This document shows positions 1-12,090 of a DNA stretch of 64,000 nt, piece after piece (position 1 is the first letter of the stretch; each line of letters starts with the position of its first letter). Source of the DNA: Hippophae tibetana (taxonomy: Eukaryota > Streptophyta > Magnoliopsida > Rosales > Elaeagnaceae); the NCBI GenBank assembly GCA_037013495.1, contig CM072811.1:11723190-11787189 (forward strand), read 5' to 3'. A model generated the notes under the pieces. The model was given only the letters and a program-made list of their open reading frames with translations. It made no database searches and was not told the DNA's origin. Both the position numbers and the translations under genes were made by a program.

Positions 1-423
1 ACCTTTGGAAGCCTTACAATTGACTAGCCAAGCTATCCAGGTGAGCCGACCAAGAGTCTATACCATCCAGCTAGCCAGCTACTTTGTTTGCCTAGCCACC
101 CAGAGGTTCAAGTTGACTAGATGTCTAAGAGTGACAACTAACTGAACGGACAAATACCCTTTACAACACGAGGTTCAACCAATTGTTGTCATCTAATTGA
201 GCAAGCCTATCTGACCAGATTCTGACCAGTGGTCCCTATTGTTAATAAATGGTATATTAGTTGTATGCAACTAATATACTTTATAAGCTGTATATTAGTT
301 GTATGCAACTAATATATCTTTTCTTAAAAGCACTTTTAGGAAAAGAAGATTCCTTTTATTTTATATTTATACATGTATTGAACTTCAGTATTTTGTATCT
401 TGTAAATACATTAAGTGAATTCA
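1..423 (+). mobile_element. 3' part of a copia-type LTR (putative)
   Basis: The stretch ends in CA at 422-423. Three bases later comes a sequence matching the plant initiator-Met tRNA primer site, as expected at the LTR/PBS junction of a Ty1/copia or TRIM element. The 5' end lies outside the window, so the LTR cannot be confirmed by a pair. Short open frames here have no recognisable protein. The call rests on the PBS and the CA end only. Confidence 0.4.
253..316. repeat. Duplicated perfect palindrome
   Basis: Two identical 26-bp inverted repeats lie at 253-278 and 291-316. Each has 11-bp arms (TATATTAGTTG / CAACTAATATA) around the loop TATG. They are 12 bp apart and sit in the putative LTR. 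Confidence 0.9.
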
Positions 424-426
424 ATT

Positions 427-438
427 TGGTATCAGAGC
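427..438 (+). other. Primer binding site, initiator-Met tRNA type
   Basis: TGGTATCAGAGC is complementary to the 3' end of plant initiator tRNA-Met, the usual primer of Ty1/copia and TRIM elements. It lies three bases after a CA LTR end. Confidence 0.65.
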
Positions 439-512
439 AGGTCCCTGGTGCGATGAGTCCCCTCTGGCTCCTCTGGCACAGTTCTTCGGTCTTTGCGGTG
501 TCCCCGTCCGAT

Positions 513-600
513 GTGAGGGGGAGTGTTGAGTCCCACATCGACCAGGGATGCCAGCCTAGTGCTGGTTATAAGGTTATGGCAACCCTTCCTCTTTGAGAGC
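513..600 (+). mobile_element. Polypurine tract and start of a 3' LTR
   Basis: The purine run GTGAGGGGGAG at 513-523 is followed at 524 by TGTTGAGTCCCACATCG, a TG-initiated LTR start of a type common in plant retroelements. A TATA-like TTATAAGG follows near 565. Only about 75 bases separate the primer site from this tract, so the element has almost no internal region. I could not find the end of this LTR. Sequence downstream to 600 does not match 1-423, so the LTR is partial or diverged. Confidence 0.45.
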
Positions 601-1721
601 TCTTTTGGAGGGAGTTAGGCCATGACTTTCTACAATTACTACTTCGAAATTTCTCGGCAACCAAACAACGGTACAGGTTACAGACTCTTACGATTCTCAA
701 GGATTTGCTCTGTTTTTGTCTTTACCGCAGCTTTTCAATGGTGAGATGAGAGTCATGAGACTCTCTTAAAGTTTTGATGCAGAGCCATACCTCTCGTTAT
801 AACTGAAATGTGCTAAATCTTCAATCCCTATCAAAATGAACCAACTTATAATACATTAAAACTATAGACAGTTCTCTACGTCGGGTTAAAAATAATAATC
901 ATGCAATCAATTAAAAAGAAAAAGAAATCATATTTAGCAAAAATATCAAAACATTACATATTTAATTAAACTAAATAATATTGAATAGTTAATTTTTTAA
1001 ATTAAATTTAATTAAAAATTTACAAATGATTAAAAATATGTAATTAATATAAAGTAATAATAAATAAAAGCTTGACACGCGATATTTTAGATGACTTAAA
1101 AAAATCATAAATTTATCATACCATTTAACTATATACTATAAAAATTAATTTAATTACAAAGTCAATTTTTCAATTATCTTTCACATATAAAGCTTCAAAG
1201 TAATCTACTTAATATCATTTACTTTTTAAGAGTTTCTACAAAATTGGTATACAAATTCGAACCAACGTTGTGATATCTCTAGTCACACTGATAATTGAAC
1301 CTATTTAGCATGTACCTTAAAAGTTAACACAAATAGCACAAATACAAACTATGTTATAAAGCAAATTCAATACTGAAAAACCTTAACTAAAAAATTCAAG
1401 AATAAATCAATTAAATTAATTCATCTATCAAACCTTAGAACAAAAGTTAAAATTATAGTATCATAAAATAAATAGACTTATAAATCAATCCAACATAATA
1501 ACACAATGTTTGAAAGACCAATTCAAGAAAAAGACTAACAAAATATGATTCACTTTTTATAAAACGATTTAAGAGAGAAAGCACAAAAAAATTAGAATAA
1601 TAAAATAAGTTGGCTAATTAAAATAAGGAGTATTAGGTTGTTTATATAGGGGAAATGAAACTTTAATGTTAGGTTAAAGAGAAATTAATGTTCTGTCTAT
1701 TAAACAAATCATAAATTAATA
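601..1721. other. Gene-free AT-rich spacer
   Basis: No gene, RNA gene or recognisable element. It becomes strongly A+T-rich from about 900. Confidence 0.6.
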
Positions 1722-1726
1722 CCTAA

Positions 1727-3681
1727 TGTTGTCTCTTTTGGAGAACATAAAAATGTGCAAGTATACACGGTCACAAGTAATAATATGATAAGTAAGTTAT
1801 CGTTCTCATGGATATTTGTTACTACAGTTTGTTGAAAGTACTAAAATTAGTTAATTTTATCCAAAACGATCGTTAATTAGAACAAATTTAAGAAAAAAAT
1901 TTAATAACAAAATAAAAGAAATCTAGGATTGCAATTTTTCACCAAATTAATCAACTCAAATCATGTTATTTTCTTTTGATTTATATTTTTTTATTACATT
2001 TAATTTGTCAACCGAAAACTTCTAATTTTATCCATACATCTCTTCCGAGCTCCGTATAAACACACCTCGTTAAATTAATTCACTATATTCCTATGAGAAT
2101 TAAATTCACCAAGATTCATTACGTTCTAAGTTCTCAAATGACCACACATATAATTAGGGTATATTCCTATCCTTCATCATACATGTCATTCTATCTATGA
2201 GCAATATACACAAAAATTCTTCTTCCAAGTTTATTTAAGTGTCACAGATCATTTGATAAAATTCGTAAATAATCAAAAGCATTAAGCACAAAATAGAATA
2301 AACAAATCGAACGTCTTACAAATCTTTCCAAAATAATTAAAATCAAAGCATCATAAATTTGGATCAAATGCAACCCTAGAAAAATTAAATTACTTCATAA
2401 ATTTAAAATAAAAATTACAACAGTTTCAGAAAAATGAGATGAAGAAAACAGAAAATTAAAACACAAATATTTGGCACACGTAGAACACAACAGCAGCCAA
2501 AAATGGCTTCTGCGTGTTCTGCAGTCCAAAACCAAACAACACAAAAAAATCACAAAAACTAAACTCTCCAAAAAACTTGTTTACTCTATCATATTATCCC
2601 CTATTTATAGCTAAAAAATATATCTAAAATAATACATTTTTTTTCAGAAACGCGTAAAAAATTGCATCAAAAATAAAATCGATGTGTATCGAAAACGTTA
2701 TTTTATTTCACGTGTGAGACACAAAGCAGAGGCGCTGTTTCTGATTTTTTTTAATTCAAAGTGCATGTCATGTGTCAGCGTTTGATTCGCTACAAGGATT
2801 AGTGAGGACACGTGGCAGCATTTCATTGGTTGTGGGAACTGGGTGCACGTGGATCAACCGCATGGGAAAATGGGGCGAGGGACGTGGGAGACAACAGTTG
2901 CAACACGGGGGTGATCCTGTGCTTTCACGCTCATCGTAACAGGCCACGTGTCAGCACATGATTGGCTACAAGATAAAGTGGGACACGTGGCAACTTATGA
3001 TTGGTAGAATAACCGGGCGCATGTGGATGGACCGCACGGGAACGGAGGGGTGCGAAGGTGGGGGACAGCGGTTGCAACGCGTCATACACGTGGGTCCCAC
3101 CTGCACACCAGCCTGCACGGTAGGTGGGCCCCACTCGGGCACCAAGGTGCGTGAAACAAAGAAACCTGCACCCACTCGCTCTGGTCGGCTTTGAAGAACA
3201 CGCACGCATCCTGGCCGTTTCTTCTCTGATCTGATGGTCCACGTTGTGCGCGTGGTAGACTACACGTGGACTTCTTCTCTCCTGCGTGAAAATTAAATTT
3301 TAATTAATTGTATTTTGGCCCACAAATTTAATTCAAATTACATTTTAAACTTTTTTTAATTACAGTTAAGCCCTTTTCTAATTTAAATTAAATTTTTAAA
3401 CTTTTAATAATTAAAATTAAGCCCGATTTTAATTTAAATTATATTTTTGACTTTTATAAATTCCAATTAAGAACTCTATTATTTGAAATTATATTTGGGG
3501 ACATAAATTTGCAATTAGGTACGGTTTCGATTCAAATTATGTAACTTTATTTCAAATGTATTTCTTAACACATAAAAGGTAAATATTAATTTATTTAACT
3601 AAAATTAACCAAAAATGTCAAGAACATAGCAATTATAATTAATAAAATAGATGAAAATAACTATATAAAATACAGTTATCA
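1727..3681 (-). mobile_element. Solo LTR, family A (1955 bp) with target duplication
   Basis: On the minus strand the element begins TGATAACTGTATTTTATATAG and ends AGAGACAACA, giving TG...CA ends. It is flanked by the perfect 5-bp duplication CCTAA (1722-1726 and 3682-3686). The same sequence occurs in the opposite orientation at 37063-39009 with its own duplication, which fixes both ends. There is no coding sequence, so it is a solo LTR, probably left by LTR-LTR recombination. It contains a promoter region with a TATA-like CTATAAATAG in minus sense near 2600 and a GC-richer block at 2700-3240. Short frames at 2931-3242 are incidental. Confidence 0.9.
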
Positions 3682-3849
3682 CCTAATAAGGACAAAATGG
3701 TAAAAGAATACTTTGACTCGAGTACACAAAAAAGTTTTAAATTAAAAACCTAGTTGCTCGATTGATCCAGTCTAATTTAAAAATCAATCCGAGAGGACAT
3801 AGATCGTACATGATCAATCCTCAATTGATCCACCACTTTAATCGATTGA

Positions 3850-5133
3850 CAAGTATATATACCAAAGGAGTTATTTAGCCACATTTGAACCTTTTTTTGT
3901 CTTGTTATGTGCTAAAATATCATTAAAAAATCTTAATTTTTTGTTTAATTATATCAATGTAGGTGGAATGATAGCAAACAGGATGAAAATAAGTCCAAAC
4001 AAGGAAAATAACTTATGTCATAGTGAGGAATGAAACGATGTCGTGGCGCGCATGAAGGAAAAAAAATATAATGAGGTCCATACCTTGACACACATTTTTC
4101 TATGCCCCAATATGAGATTATGGTTGGAAAATCAGTAGAAGAATTACCTCCTAATTTTAATCTCAATACTTGGATCTTTTAGGGTTTGATCTAATAATCC
4201 ATATTAGATTGTTTCCTCTATTAGTTAGCCTTAATGAGGCATAAATCAAAAACATAATTAAGAAATGCAAAACCTAGTAGCTGTCAAAAACGGAGAAAAA
4301 ATTCAAAAAAATATTAAAGAATATATAATTTTGTGAAGATTCAAGAAAATATTAGTACTACAAATCAATAGGTTGAGTGTATCTCTTCTTCTTCTTCTTT
4401 ATTCTTTATCAATTTTTATGTTTTTTAATAAAAAAATATGAGCTTTATGAACTAAATTATGTCTACCTAATTTATTAATCTAGGAGTCTTATGAACCCAA
4501 TTTTCTATATATATAATCATATAATATTTTACTCAATTGTTATTTTAATTCAATTATATTATTTAATCTGATTTTTATGCTATTAATTTATTTGACCAAC
4601 AATTTATCTATAGAGGTAATTAAATAGATTTGAGAAAATTAGTTAATTCTTTGTCTTGATCAAATAACATGCATATTTTTTATACAGTAATGTATGATTC
4701 TTATGTGTGTGATTTATAATTAATTATCTTAATGAGTAGTATGAAATTTAATTGACAAGATAGTATATTTGATTAATTATTATATTGTGTGTAGTTTACT
4801 TGAGAAAGGGAAGTGTGTTAGCTTAGATTCAATTGATCATGTAATTGGTTAGTAATTATTTTGGGGGAAATTTTAGTGATTCACATGCTTAGAAAATTAG
4901 GGAATTAAAGATTCCTAAGTTGTTTTCTCATATATTTTCGTAGTTGTTGAGTTTTGATTTGAGTAATTAATTGTCATTTAATTTTTTGTTTTTATAAATT
5001 GTTATTATTCAAATAGTATTGTAAAATTACATTGATATTTGTTATAAGTTACACAACTTTTTGTGTGGTCAATATCCGTACTAAGTATAATATATTACTC
5101 GCACAATACATATACTTGTAGTTAAACATGTCA
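3850..5133 (+). mobile_element. LTR, family B, of an Athila-type element
   Basis: The stretch aligns along its length with 45634-47033 in the same orientation (for example the shared TTATTTAGCCAC start and the GTATACTTG...GTCA end). It ends in CA at 5133, followed after six bases by a tRNA-Asp primer site, so this is a 5' LTR. The left boundary is approximate. No gag or pol follows, so the element was truncated. Confidence 0.7.
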
Positions 5134-5139
5134 AATTTT

Positions 5140-5157
5140 TGGTGTCGTTGCTAGGGA
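5140..5157 (+). other. Degenerate tRNA-Asp primer binding site
   Basis: TGGTGTCGTTGCTAGGGA differs from the intact site at 25151-25168 mainly by C-to-T type changes. The six-base spacer to the LTR end is the same as in the intact Athila-like element. Confidence 0.75.
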
Positions 5158-7784
5158 GTTAATTACTTGTAAAGGATATAAATAACGATTACTACCATGC
5201 TAGTTTGATCACCCAAATTCCTAACATGCATAGCCATAGAATTTAAACATGGAATTGAACACATAAAGAATCTAGAATTAAAATTAAAATTATTCATAAC
5301 ATTAAATTAACTAAAATATAATCCAGGACTCGGAATAGCCCACAATAATATTAGAAATTTAGCTATCATAGGAAACCAAATGGAGAAAAAAGATTCAAAA
5401 AACTTATAAAATCTTCAAAATCTCCTCCAAAGTTGTCCTAAATGTGCTTTTGATCTCCTATTATTCATTGTTTCAAACTGTTGTGTTTTGAAGGCAACTT
5501 GGGTTGTTTAGAAATTATATTTTTGAGTTTAATCCGAGTTGAATCAAAATTTGATTGATCCAATGGATAGGATTAAAAGTTGGTGTTGAAAAATGCCACA
5601 TGTGTGTCCTAATTGGGTCGCTCCATCAATCAATCTAACCCATGCAATTTCAAATCCAAGAGATCTCGATCAAAGCTTGATCAATCAACTTATGAGTCGA
5701 TTGATCAAGTCCCTATTAGATGGATCGAATCTTACTTTCTGTTTTTCCCTTAAGTCCTCGATTAATCTCGATCAAAGCTAGTGATGCATAAAAGTCAAAA
5801 TTAGTAAAATTTATAATAAGCTCAGAAGTGCACAAATCAATTATAATAACCAATAAGCATACTTCCAAGATCAATCTAAAGAGAAACTATATGGTTTAAA
5901 TAATTCAACAAACTTCCTAAAAAACACAAAAATAAAACTTAAATATTTTGTCAAAATATTTTGATTTTTGAAAAGATTAAACTAATAACATAATTAATAA
6001 AATATTTAAAAAAATAGAAATAAGATTCATGGTAAATAAGAAATTAATAATCAATGGAGAATTTGTAGGACTAATTAGCTAATTAATCATGATTTCTTTA
6101 AGTTATTGATTTTTCCTTTTTCGTATGAAAATATCCTTAGGTCGAGATCAAATTCTTTGTTAATAAAATCAATTAATGTCCTTAGGTAGGAATCACCAAC
6201 TATTAGATTAAATTATATTTTATTTCTAAGGAAATAATAAACCATTTAAATCCTACTTTAGGTAGAGCATATAATTTAAACTCTTATTCAAGGTGCCAAA
6301 ATTAGATCAAGATGACGCTCTTGAAACCTAACTCTCATATTTTAAATTTATTACAAAAAATATGTCTTCAATATATTAATCAATACTAAATTTTGTAAAA
6401 ATATTGAATAAAGAAATAATCTCAATTTATTTTATAAAAATAGTCGCCTAAGTTAATGTTCACAAACATGGTAACAAAACTAATTTCTCATAGTAATAAT
6501 CAACCAAACATGTTCAAATTTAATAAATGGCCAGTAAATTAAAAATAGAATTCATAATAATACACAAAGATTGAATCTGTATACAAAATTAAATGAATAC
6601 AAATAAGATATACAATACCAATTTAAGATAGATGAGTGTGTCCTACTCTGTAATTGTGATCTTGATCCTCATTGTATTCTTCAATAGACATATGTCTTAT
6701 GTATTTTCTACGTTATGGAAAACCTCTAGATGATCCACTTATTATTGTTTATAAATCTAACTTATTGTAAAAGTAAAGCTAAATTCAAGAACGACAATTG
6801 TTCCTAAATTATAATGCCTAAAAACTAATATGCTTGCACACCTAAACCTAAAACATAAACCATGCCACGACATGTGAATCATATTGCATCACCTTGTGTT
6901 ATCCTGAATAGATCATGCTATGGTCCAACATTTCTTTTTCGCAACATAAAATAAAATTTATGCCCAATAAATTCTTATAGTGAGGAGTGAAATGTGGCCC
7001 ACTATATCTTCACCATTGTATATAATGATTAACTTTAATTCTTGTTTTGCACACCTTACATACTGACTAGTTCTACATGTAAGGCTTAGCTACATTGTTC
7101 TTTTAAGCTTATAAGGTGTAAAAGAGCATTTCAGGTGTGATTCTTTATGTGCTAATCAATTTTAATTTTTATAGCTAAAAATATCTTAAATGTAACAAAA
7201 AATTACCTATGACTTTGAACATGTAGATTTTCATACATTATGATAATGCATAATAGAATCTATTAATTTGGATTTTAAGTGTAATAAAACCATGAAATAT
7301 TAGTACTTTTCAAGCACTTATCAGTTTGATTTATCTAGTATCCTATTTTTTGCTCTAAATACGCATCTTTTCCTTTTTTTGGTCATTTCATCCTAAACAC
7401 AAAAAACATATAAGGATCACAATTTATTGTAAATATGTGGGAATTGATGCACAAATATATGTATAAAATGGTCTCACTCATCTATATTTCTTAAACCTTA
7501 TAAAACGTTTGGTTTTCTACTACATTGTATCCAATAACACTCTAAACTCACATCTATACTTTCTAGGGATGTCAATGGGGCATCGGTAAGAAGGTTATCC
7601 CCATACCTATTTAAATATTATAGAGTTAGGGCAAGATTCTCTATCAAAATTTGGGTTGTTTATATGGATTATAGATTCCCTACTAAAAAATAAATCTTCA
7701 CCAACTTAATCTTAAATAGAAAGCATATATGTTTTTTGTGTAATTAAGTATAACAATTTTAATTTTTTTGTCAAGGAAGACAGA
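5158..7784. other. Decayed retroelement DNA, no gene
   Basis: No coding gene is supported. From about 5770 to 6660 the sequence has the texture of the 3' half of a gypsy LTR in minus orientation (for example AGTGCACAAATC), but I could not pair it with another copy. The clustered GATC/TCGAT words at 5560-5780 resemble those in the copia LTRs. Confidence 0.4.
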
Positions 7785-8120
7785 TAATGGTTCAGGTTTC
7801 TTGGAAGGATTGTTATCACCCTCAAAAGAAAGAGGGTCTCAACATGTGGGGCCTCAACCTCTTAAATAAGGCTATTTTAAGAAAATTTGTTTGGTGAGTT
7901 ATCATAGGGAACTCAAGCATGGTGCTTTGCTTATGTGGATATTAATTGGATAGGGAGGAAGCTCCACGAGTTATTATTTCACTCTTCCTTCTAGCTTGAT
8001 TTATGACCTCATTATTTGACCTTCTTAAAGGAATCTAGATGATTGGTTGGCAAAGACTCTTTATTATGAATTTGGATGGATAATTGGCTAGAATGAGGTT
8101 TGGGTATCCTACTAAAATTT
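7785..8120 (+). pseudogene. LINE reverse transcriptase C-terminal remnant
   Basis: One frame from about 7791 reads VSWKDCYHPQKKEGLNMWGL then NLLNKAILRKFVW before a stop. This matches the conserved W-K-x-C-x-P-K-x-E-G-G-L pattern after the reverse transcriptase of plant L1-type LINEs. Further down, in another frame, WMDNWL resembles the downstream W-x-D-x-W motif of the same proteins. Stops and frame changes show it is dead. The rest of the LINE was not found. Protein match is from memory of the family pattern. Confidence 0.65.
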
Positions 8121-8941
8121 ATCATTTTTAGTGGCTAAAATAATGACCAATTCTGCTAGGGACATACCTTAGGGATATTAAGGTGGTTAGGGTCTAGGTT
8201 GATATTGCTGAGGTAGGTTAGGGTTAAGGAAACCAAATTGGTAATTTGATATTGCTTGATTGTTACTTAAATAGCTTAGATTTAAATGATCCATCCATCA
8301 TGCTCTATAAATGTTAGAATAATGGTCATGATGCATAAATTTTAATTTCTTGCAAATGCACGAATCACTAGTAGACTAGTGATATGATTACCCCAAGGTT
8401 AGTCTCTAAAGGAATTTCCAATGGTTTTGTATGTTAGTTGTTTTCTTAATTAGTAAAATGATCAATCTTAAATATTCTAACAATTATCATTGAGAGAACG
8501 ATTGTAAACTCTAAATAATTAAACAACTAAAATAAAATGAGCAAAGTGTTAAGAAATCAATAGGGATGAACTAGTATAGAAAATTAGCTAGCTAATCATT
8601 CATAGATAGAATAAATCAAATGATTTTCACAATATAGCTTTAAAAGTTAAAATTATTCATTTTTCCTTTTAAATAAAAGAACCCCCAATAACTATGGAAA
8701 GCCCCCACAAATCTTAAGTAACCAATGATTTCTTTGATCAAATTTGTAATTAATTAATTGGAAAACCTAAGGGAAATATATTAACCATGTAATTTAACAT
8801 AAATTAATACAATTAAATCAAACCTATTTTCATAAATGCACAACCAAACATAGATGATATGTCTAGTTCCTACTTCTAAAATATTTACTTTGTTCATAAA
8901 TTAGAATGGCCAATAATAATCCATTGTAAGGTCTATGTGAG
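8121..8941. other. Decayed LTR-like DNA
   Basis: No gene seen. The AT-rich stretch from 8330 resembles the 3' end of a gypsy LTR in minus orientation (TGCAAATGCACGAATCACTAGTAG). It is cut by the copia element that starts at 8942 and may continue after 15145. Confidence 0.35.
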
Positions 8942-10282
8942 TATAGGCGATATTCGTGAACAAAACATACAAATGTAGTTTGCATCTAGATGTATCCTTC
9001 AAGAATATTTTGAAGCTAAAGAAACTATCAAACTTCAACGATCACAATTTAAGTATATCTTTATTCTTATACACGTTAAATTTCATATTAGACATGTAGG
9101 AACCTTTTGAGATTAGGCTTTTCAATTGATTGAGACATGTGTAAATGAATTGAACTATGAAGCTTGATTGAGAATGAATACGATTTAATTATTTAACTAA
9201 ATAGATTAATTGATTTATTAGTTAGATTGATCGACCCTGGTTCTGAATTAATTATTTCACTAGATCAATCGAGAATTGATTGGATTGATTGAGCATGTTT
9301 TAATCACTGTGTTGAATTGATCAATAAGAGAATTTGATCAATCAAACTATGTATTTGATCAGTCAAAAATACGTTAGATCGATCCAGCATCCAAGGCTTT
9401 GATTTTAAAACTCATTTCTAACTCGAATTGAATTGGATTTTTATTATGTTGTCTTTTTCTATAACTCTTTTAACTAATTTTATGGAAACATAGTAATTTT
9501 ACTTTAATCTATTGCTTCATAATATTATATATATACAAACCTATGCACATAACTTCAATAAATCACACAAGAGTATTATTCTATTTATCTTAGTATTATT
9601 CTTTTTATCTTAATCTCTCTTATATTTGTTGTGGAAAAACTATTCAAGTAGGTTTTTCCATTGAGTTAGTTTATTAAACAAATGTGGTTGGGTTTGATGT
9701 ATTAATAAGCTTGCAATATTTGTGATTTTGTGCTTTAAACTAATTATTCTAAGGTTGTTAGGTGATTTTGATTTATCTGATATATTTATTAAATCATTTA
9801 GTTAGGGTTATTCATTAATAAATCTACTCTAGGACACATATTTGCATTTGTGTTATTGTGTTAACATTTTAGGAACTGGTAGAATGGGTTCGATTGGTTA
9901 CGTGACTTAATTTGGTAAAGCATTAGTCTAGATCCACACACCTTTCATGTAGAGGCTATGATGAAAGTAATAGATTGAAGTAGATTATTTGGGGGCTATA
10001 TCTTGGTGGGTAGTATAAGACCTAACCTTATAATTGAACCTTATTTATTCATAGTAGATAGTTAAGTGTTATAGTGGACTAATGGTTTTCCTCTTAGGTC
10101 AATGATGTGACCTAGGTTGGTTCCACTAAAAATCTTGAGTCTCAATCTTTATTTTTTTCCATTATTTTATTTACATGTGATTGTGCTTGGTCGTCTACAA
10201 AAAAATTAGTTTTTCATAATTTTACGGTTTATCTATTCACCCCTCTAGCTAATTAGGTCTGTAACTAGAAAAAAAACTTTCA
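8942..10282 (+). repeat. Copia 5' LTR
   Basis: It pairs with 13953-15145: both start near (G)GATATTCGTG.ACAAAACATAC and both carry CTAGCTAATTAGGT near the end. It ends CA just before the primer site. Its first third is crowded with GATCGAT/ATTGATCGA words. The start base follows the better preserved TGTTGGTGATATT of the 3' copy. Confidence 0.8.
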
Positions 10283-10284
10283 TT

Positions 10285-10296
10285 TGGTATCAGAGT
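10285..10296 (+). other. Primer binding site, initiator-Met tRNA type
   Basis: TGGTATCAGAGT, one mismatch from the initiator-Met complement, two bases after the LTR end. Confidence 0.8.
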
Positions 10297-10333
10297 CATC
10301 ACTAGATACACTTAGTGTGCCTAGGACCTTGTT

Positions 10334-12090
10334 ATGGATCATTTGATCCATGCTCCTCACTTTGATGGGTCTAATTACCCATATTGGAAGGCTTGTATGA
10401 GAGCCTTTCTATGGTCTATAAATAAGAGTGTCTATAACTATGTGCTTTATGGTTGGGAACCACCTATGATTACCAAAGATGATTTAGTCACTTTTAAACC
10501 TAGAAAATATTGAACCATTGAAGATAAAAATGGTAGCAACTAGAATAAAAAGGGTATTAATGCTATATTTAGTGTTGTGTGTGCTAATGAGTTTCATTGT
10601 ATTTCTCATGTTTATACTGTTAAGCATGCTTGAGATATTTTAGAGGTTTCCCATAAGAAAACCACACAAGTTAAAAGAACTAAACTTTGTATTCTTAGTA
10701 GTAAATTTTAAAATCGTAGCATGAAAAAGGATGAAACATTTTTTGAAGTTTATGCTAAATTCAGTGATATTGCTAACTCTTCTACTAATCTTGGTGAAAA
10801 AATTGAGAAATTTAGATTGGTCAGGAAAATATTGTGTTCTTTACCAAATTGCTACCACGTAAAATTCACTACCATAGATGAAAATATGGACACCATTAAA
10901 ATTTAGGAGCTACTTGGTTCCATTCTCACTTTTAAGATGAGTTTTCATCCTCTACAAAGAAAAAAGGTGTTGCTTTCAAAACTGCTATGATTGAAGAAGG
11001 TGACAATGAAGATGCAGAGCTGGCACTCTTGACCAAAAGACTAAACAAAATCTTCAACAAAAAGAATCCTCAAAATAAAGTACAATTAAGTCATCAAAAG
11101 GATCAAAATCTAATAGAACTCAAATCTGAGATATCTACTAGTCAAGAATCTAGAGCCACTTGACCTCAATGCTTTGAATGTATGACTTTTGGTCACCTTG
11201 CATCTGATTGTGAAAATAAAAAGAACAACACTGGAAGAGCTTTCAACACTACACTTACTGACTCTGAAAGTAATAACGACAATTCAATTGAATCAGAAAG
11301 CAGTGACCCTAATTTTCTAGCATATGGTGGAAACATTAGTATGTTTAATATTGATTCAAATAATGAGGAAAATGACTATGAATTCTTACTTAAATATTTT
11401 ATTATCACTAGTATTAATGACGTGTTCAAAGAGTTCATAATATGCAAAAAAAGATAAAGATAAGTTGCTTGTAGAAGAAACTAAATTTAATGAAAAACTG
11501 AAATCTTATGAAATAATTTCATTGATACTGGAAAAAAGATGATCTCTCTTAATGTTTTAATGTTTTGAAATCAAGTCTTGCAGGTTTAGAATAGAAGAAA
11601 CAAAATCTGGTATATGAACTTGAACAATCTAAGAAAGCTATAAAAAGGCTAAATAAAGTTCTTGATTATGGAAAGCTAACTGGAGACAAGAGAGGGTTAG
11701 GATATGTAGATAAGCACATTATGTCATCTTCTGCAAAATTAATTAAATTTGTAAAGCCATTAGATATGTCTTCCTCACATGATACACCTTCAACATCAAG
11801 AATAGAAATGGTACGATTTTCTAATCTTACTTCTACTATTACTCATTATACTCAAGGAATAGTTGCATCTACGATTGAAAAACATGTAAAATTTGTGCCT
11901 ATTTGTCATAATTGTGGTAGGAAATGTCATATTATACCACATTGTAGATTTCTTGTGAAATATCTTTATTTTAATAATGTATTTTATTCTAGATATTCTA
12001 GAATTAATTTTCATCATCCAGACATGTATGTTGAATAAACTCAAGATCAATTTAAAAATAATTGAATCCAAACCCAAAGATATTATGAAA
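10334..12090 (+). pseudogene. Copia gag, broken
   Basis: From an ATG at 10334 the frame reads MDHLIHAPHFDGSNYPYWK, the typical start of a copia gag (UBN2 domain) that binds the genomic RNA. In-frame stops appear within 200 bp and at several later points. A CX2CX4HX4C zinc knuckle lies at 11170-11211 (CFECMTFGHLASDC). A linker around 11600 reads LEQSKKAIKRLNK. A second knuckle at 11904-11945 (CHNCGRKCHIIPHC) is in another frame. At least two frame changes and several stops make it non-coding today. Confidence 0.8.

Noticed and set aside
2931..3242. Overlapping 78-103 codon frames on both strands
   Set aside because: They lie wholly in the GC-richer part of the family A solo LTR.
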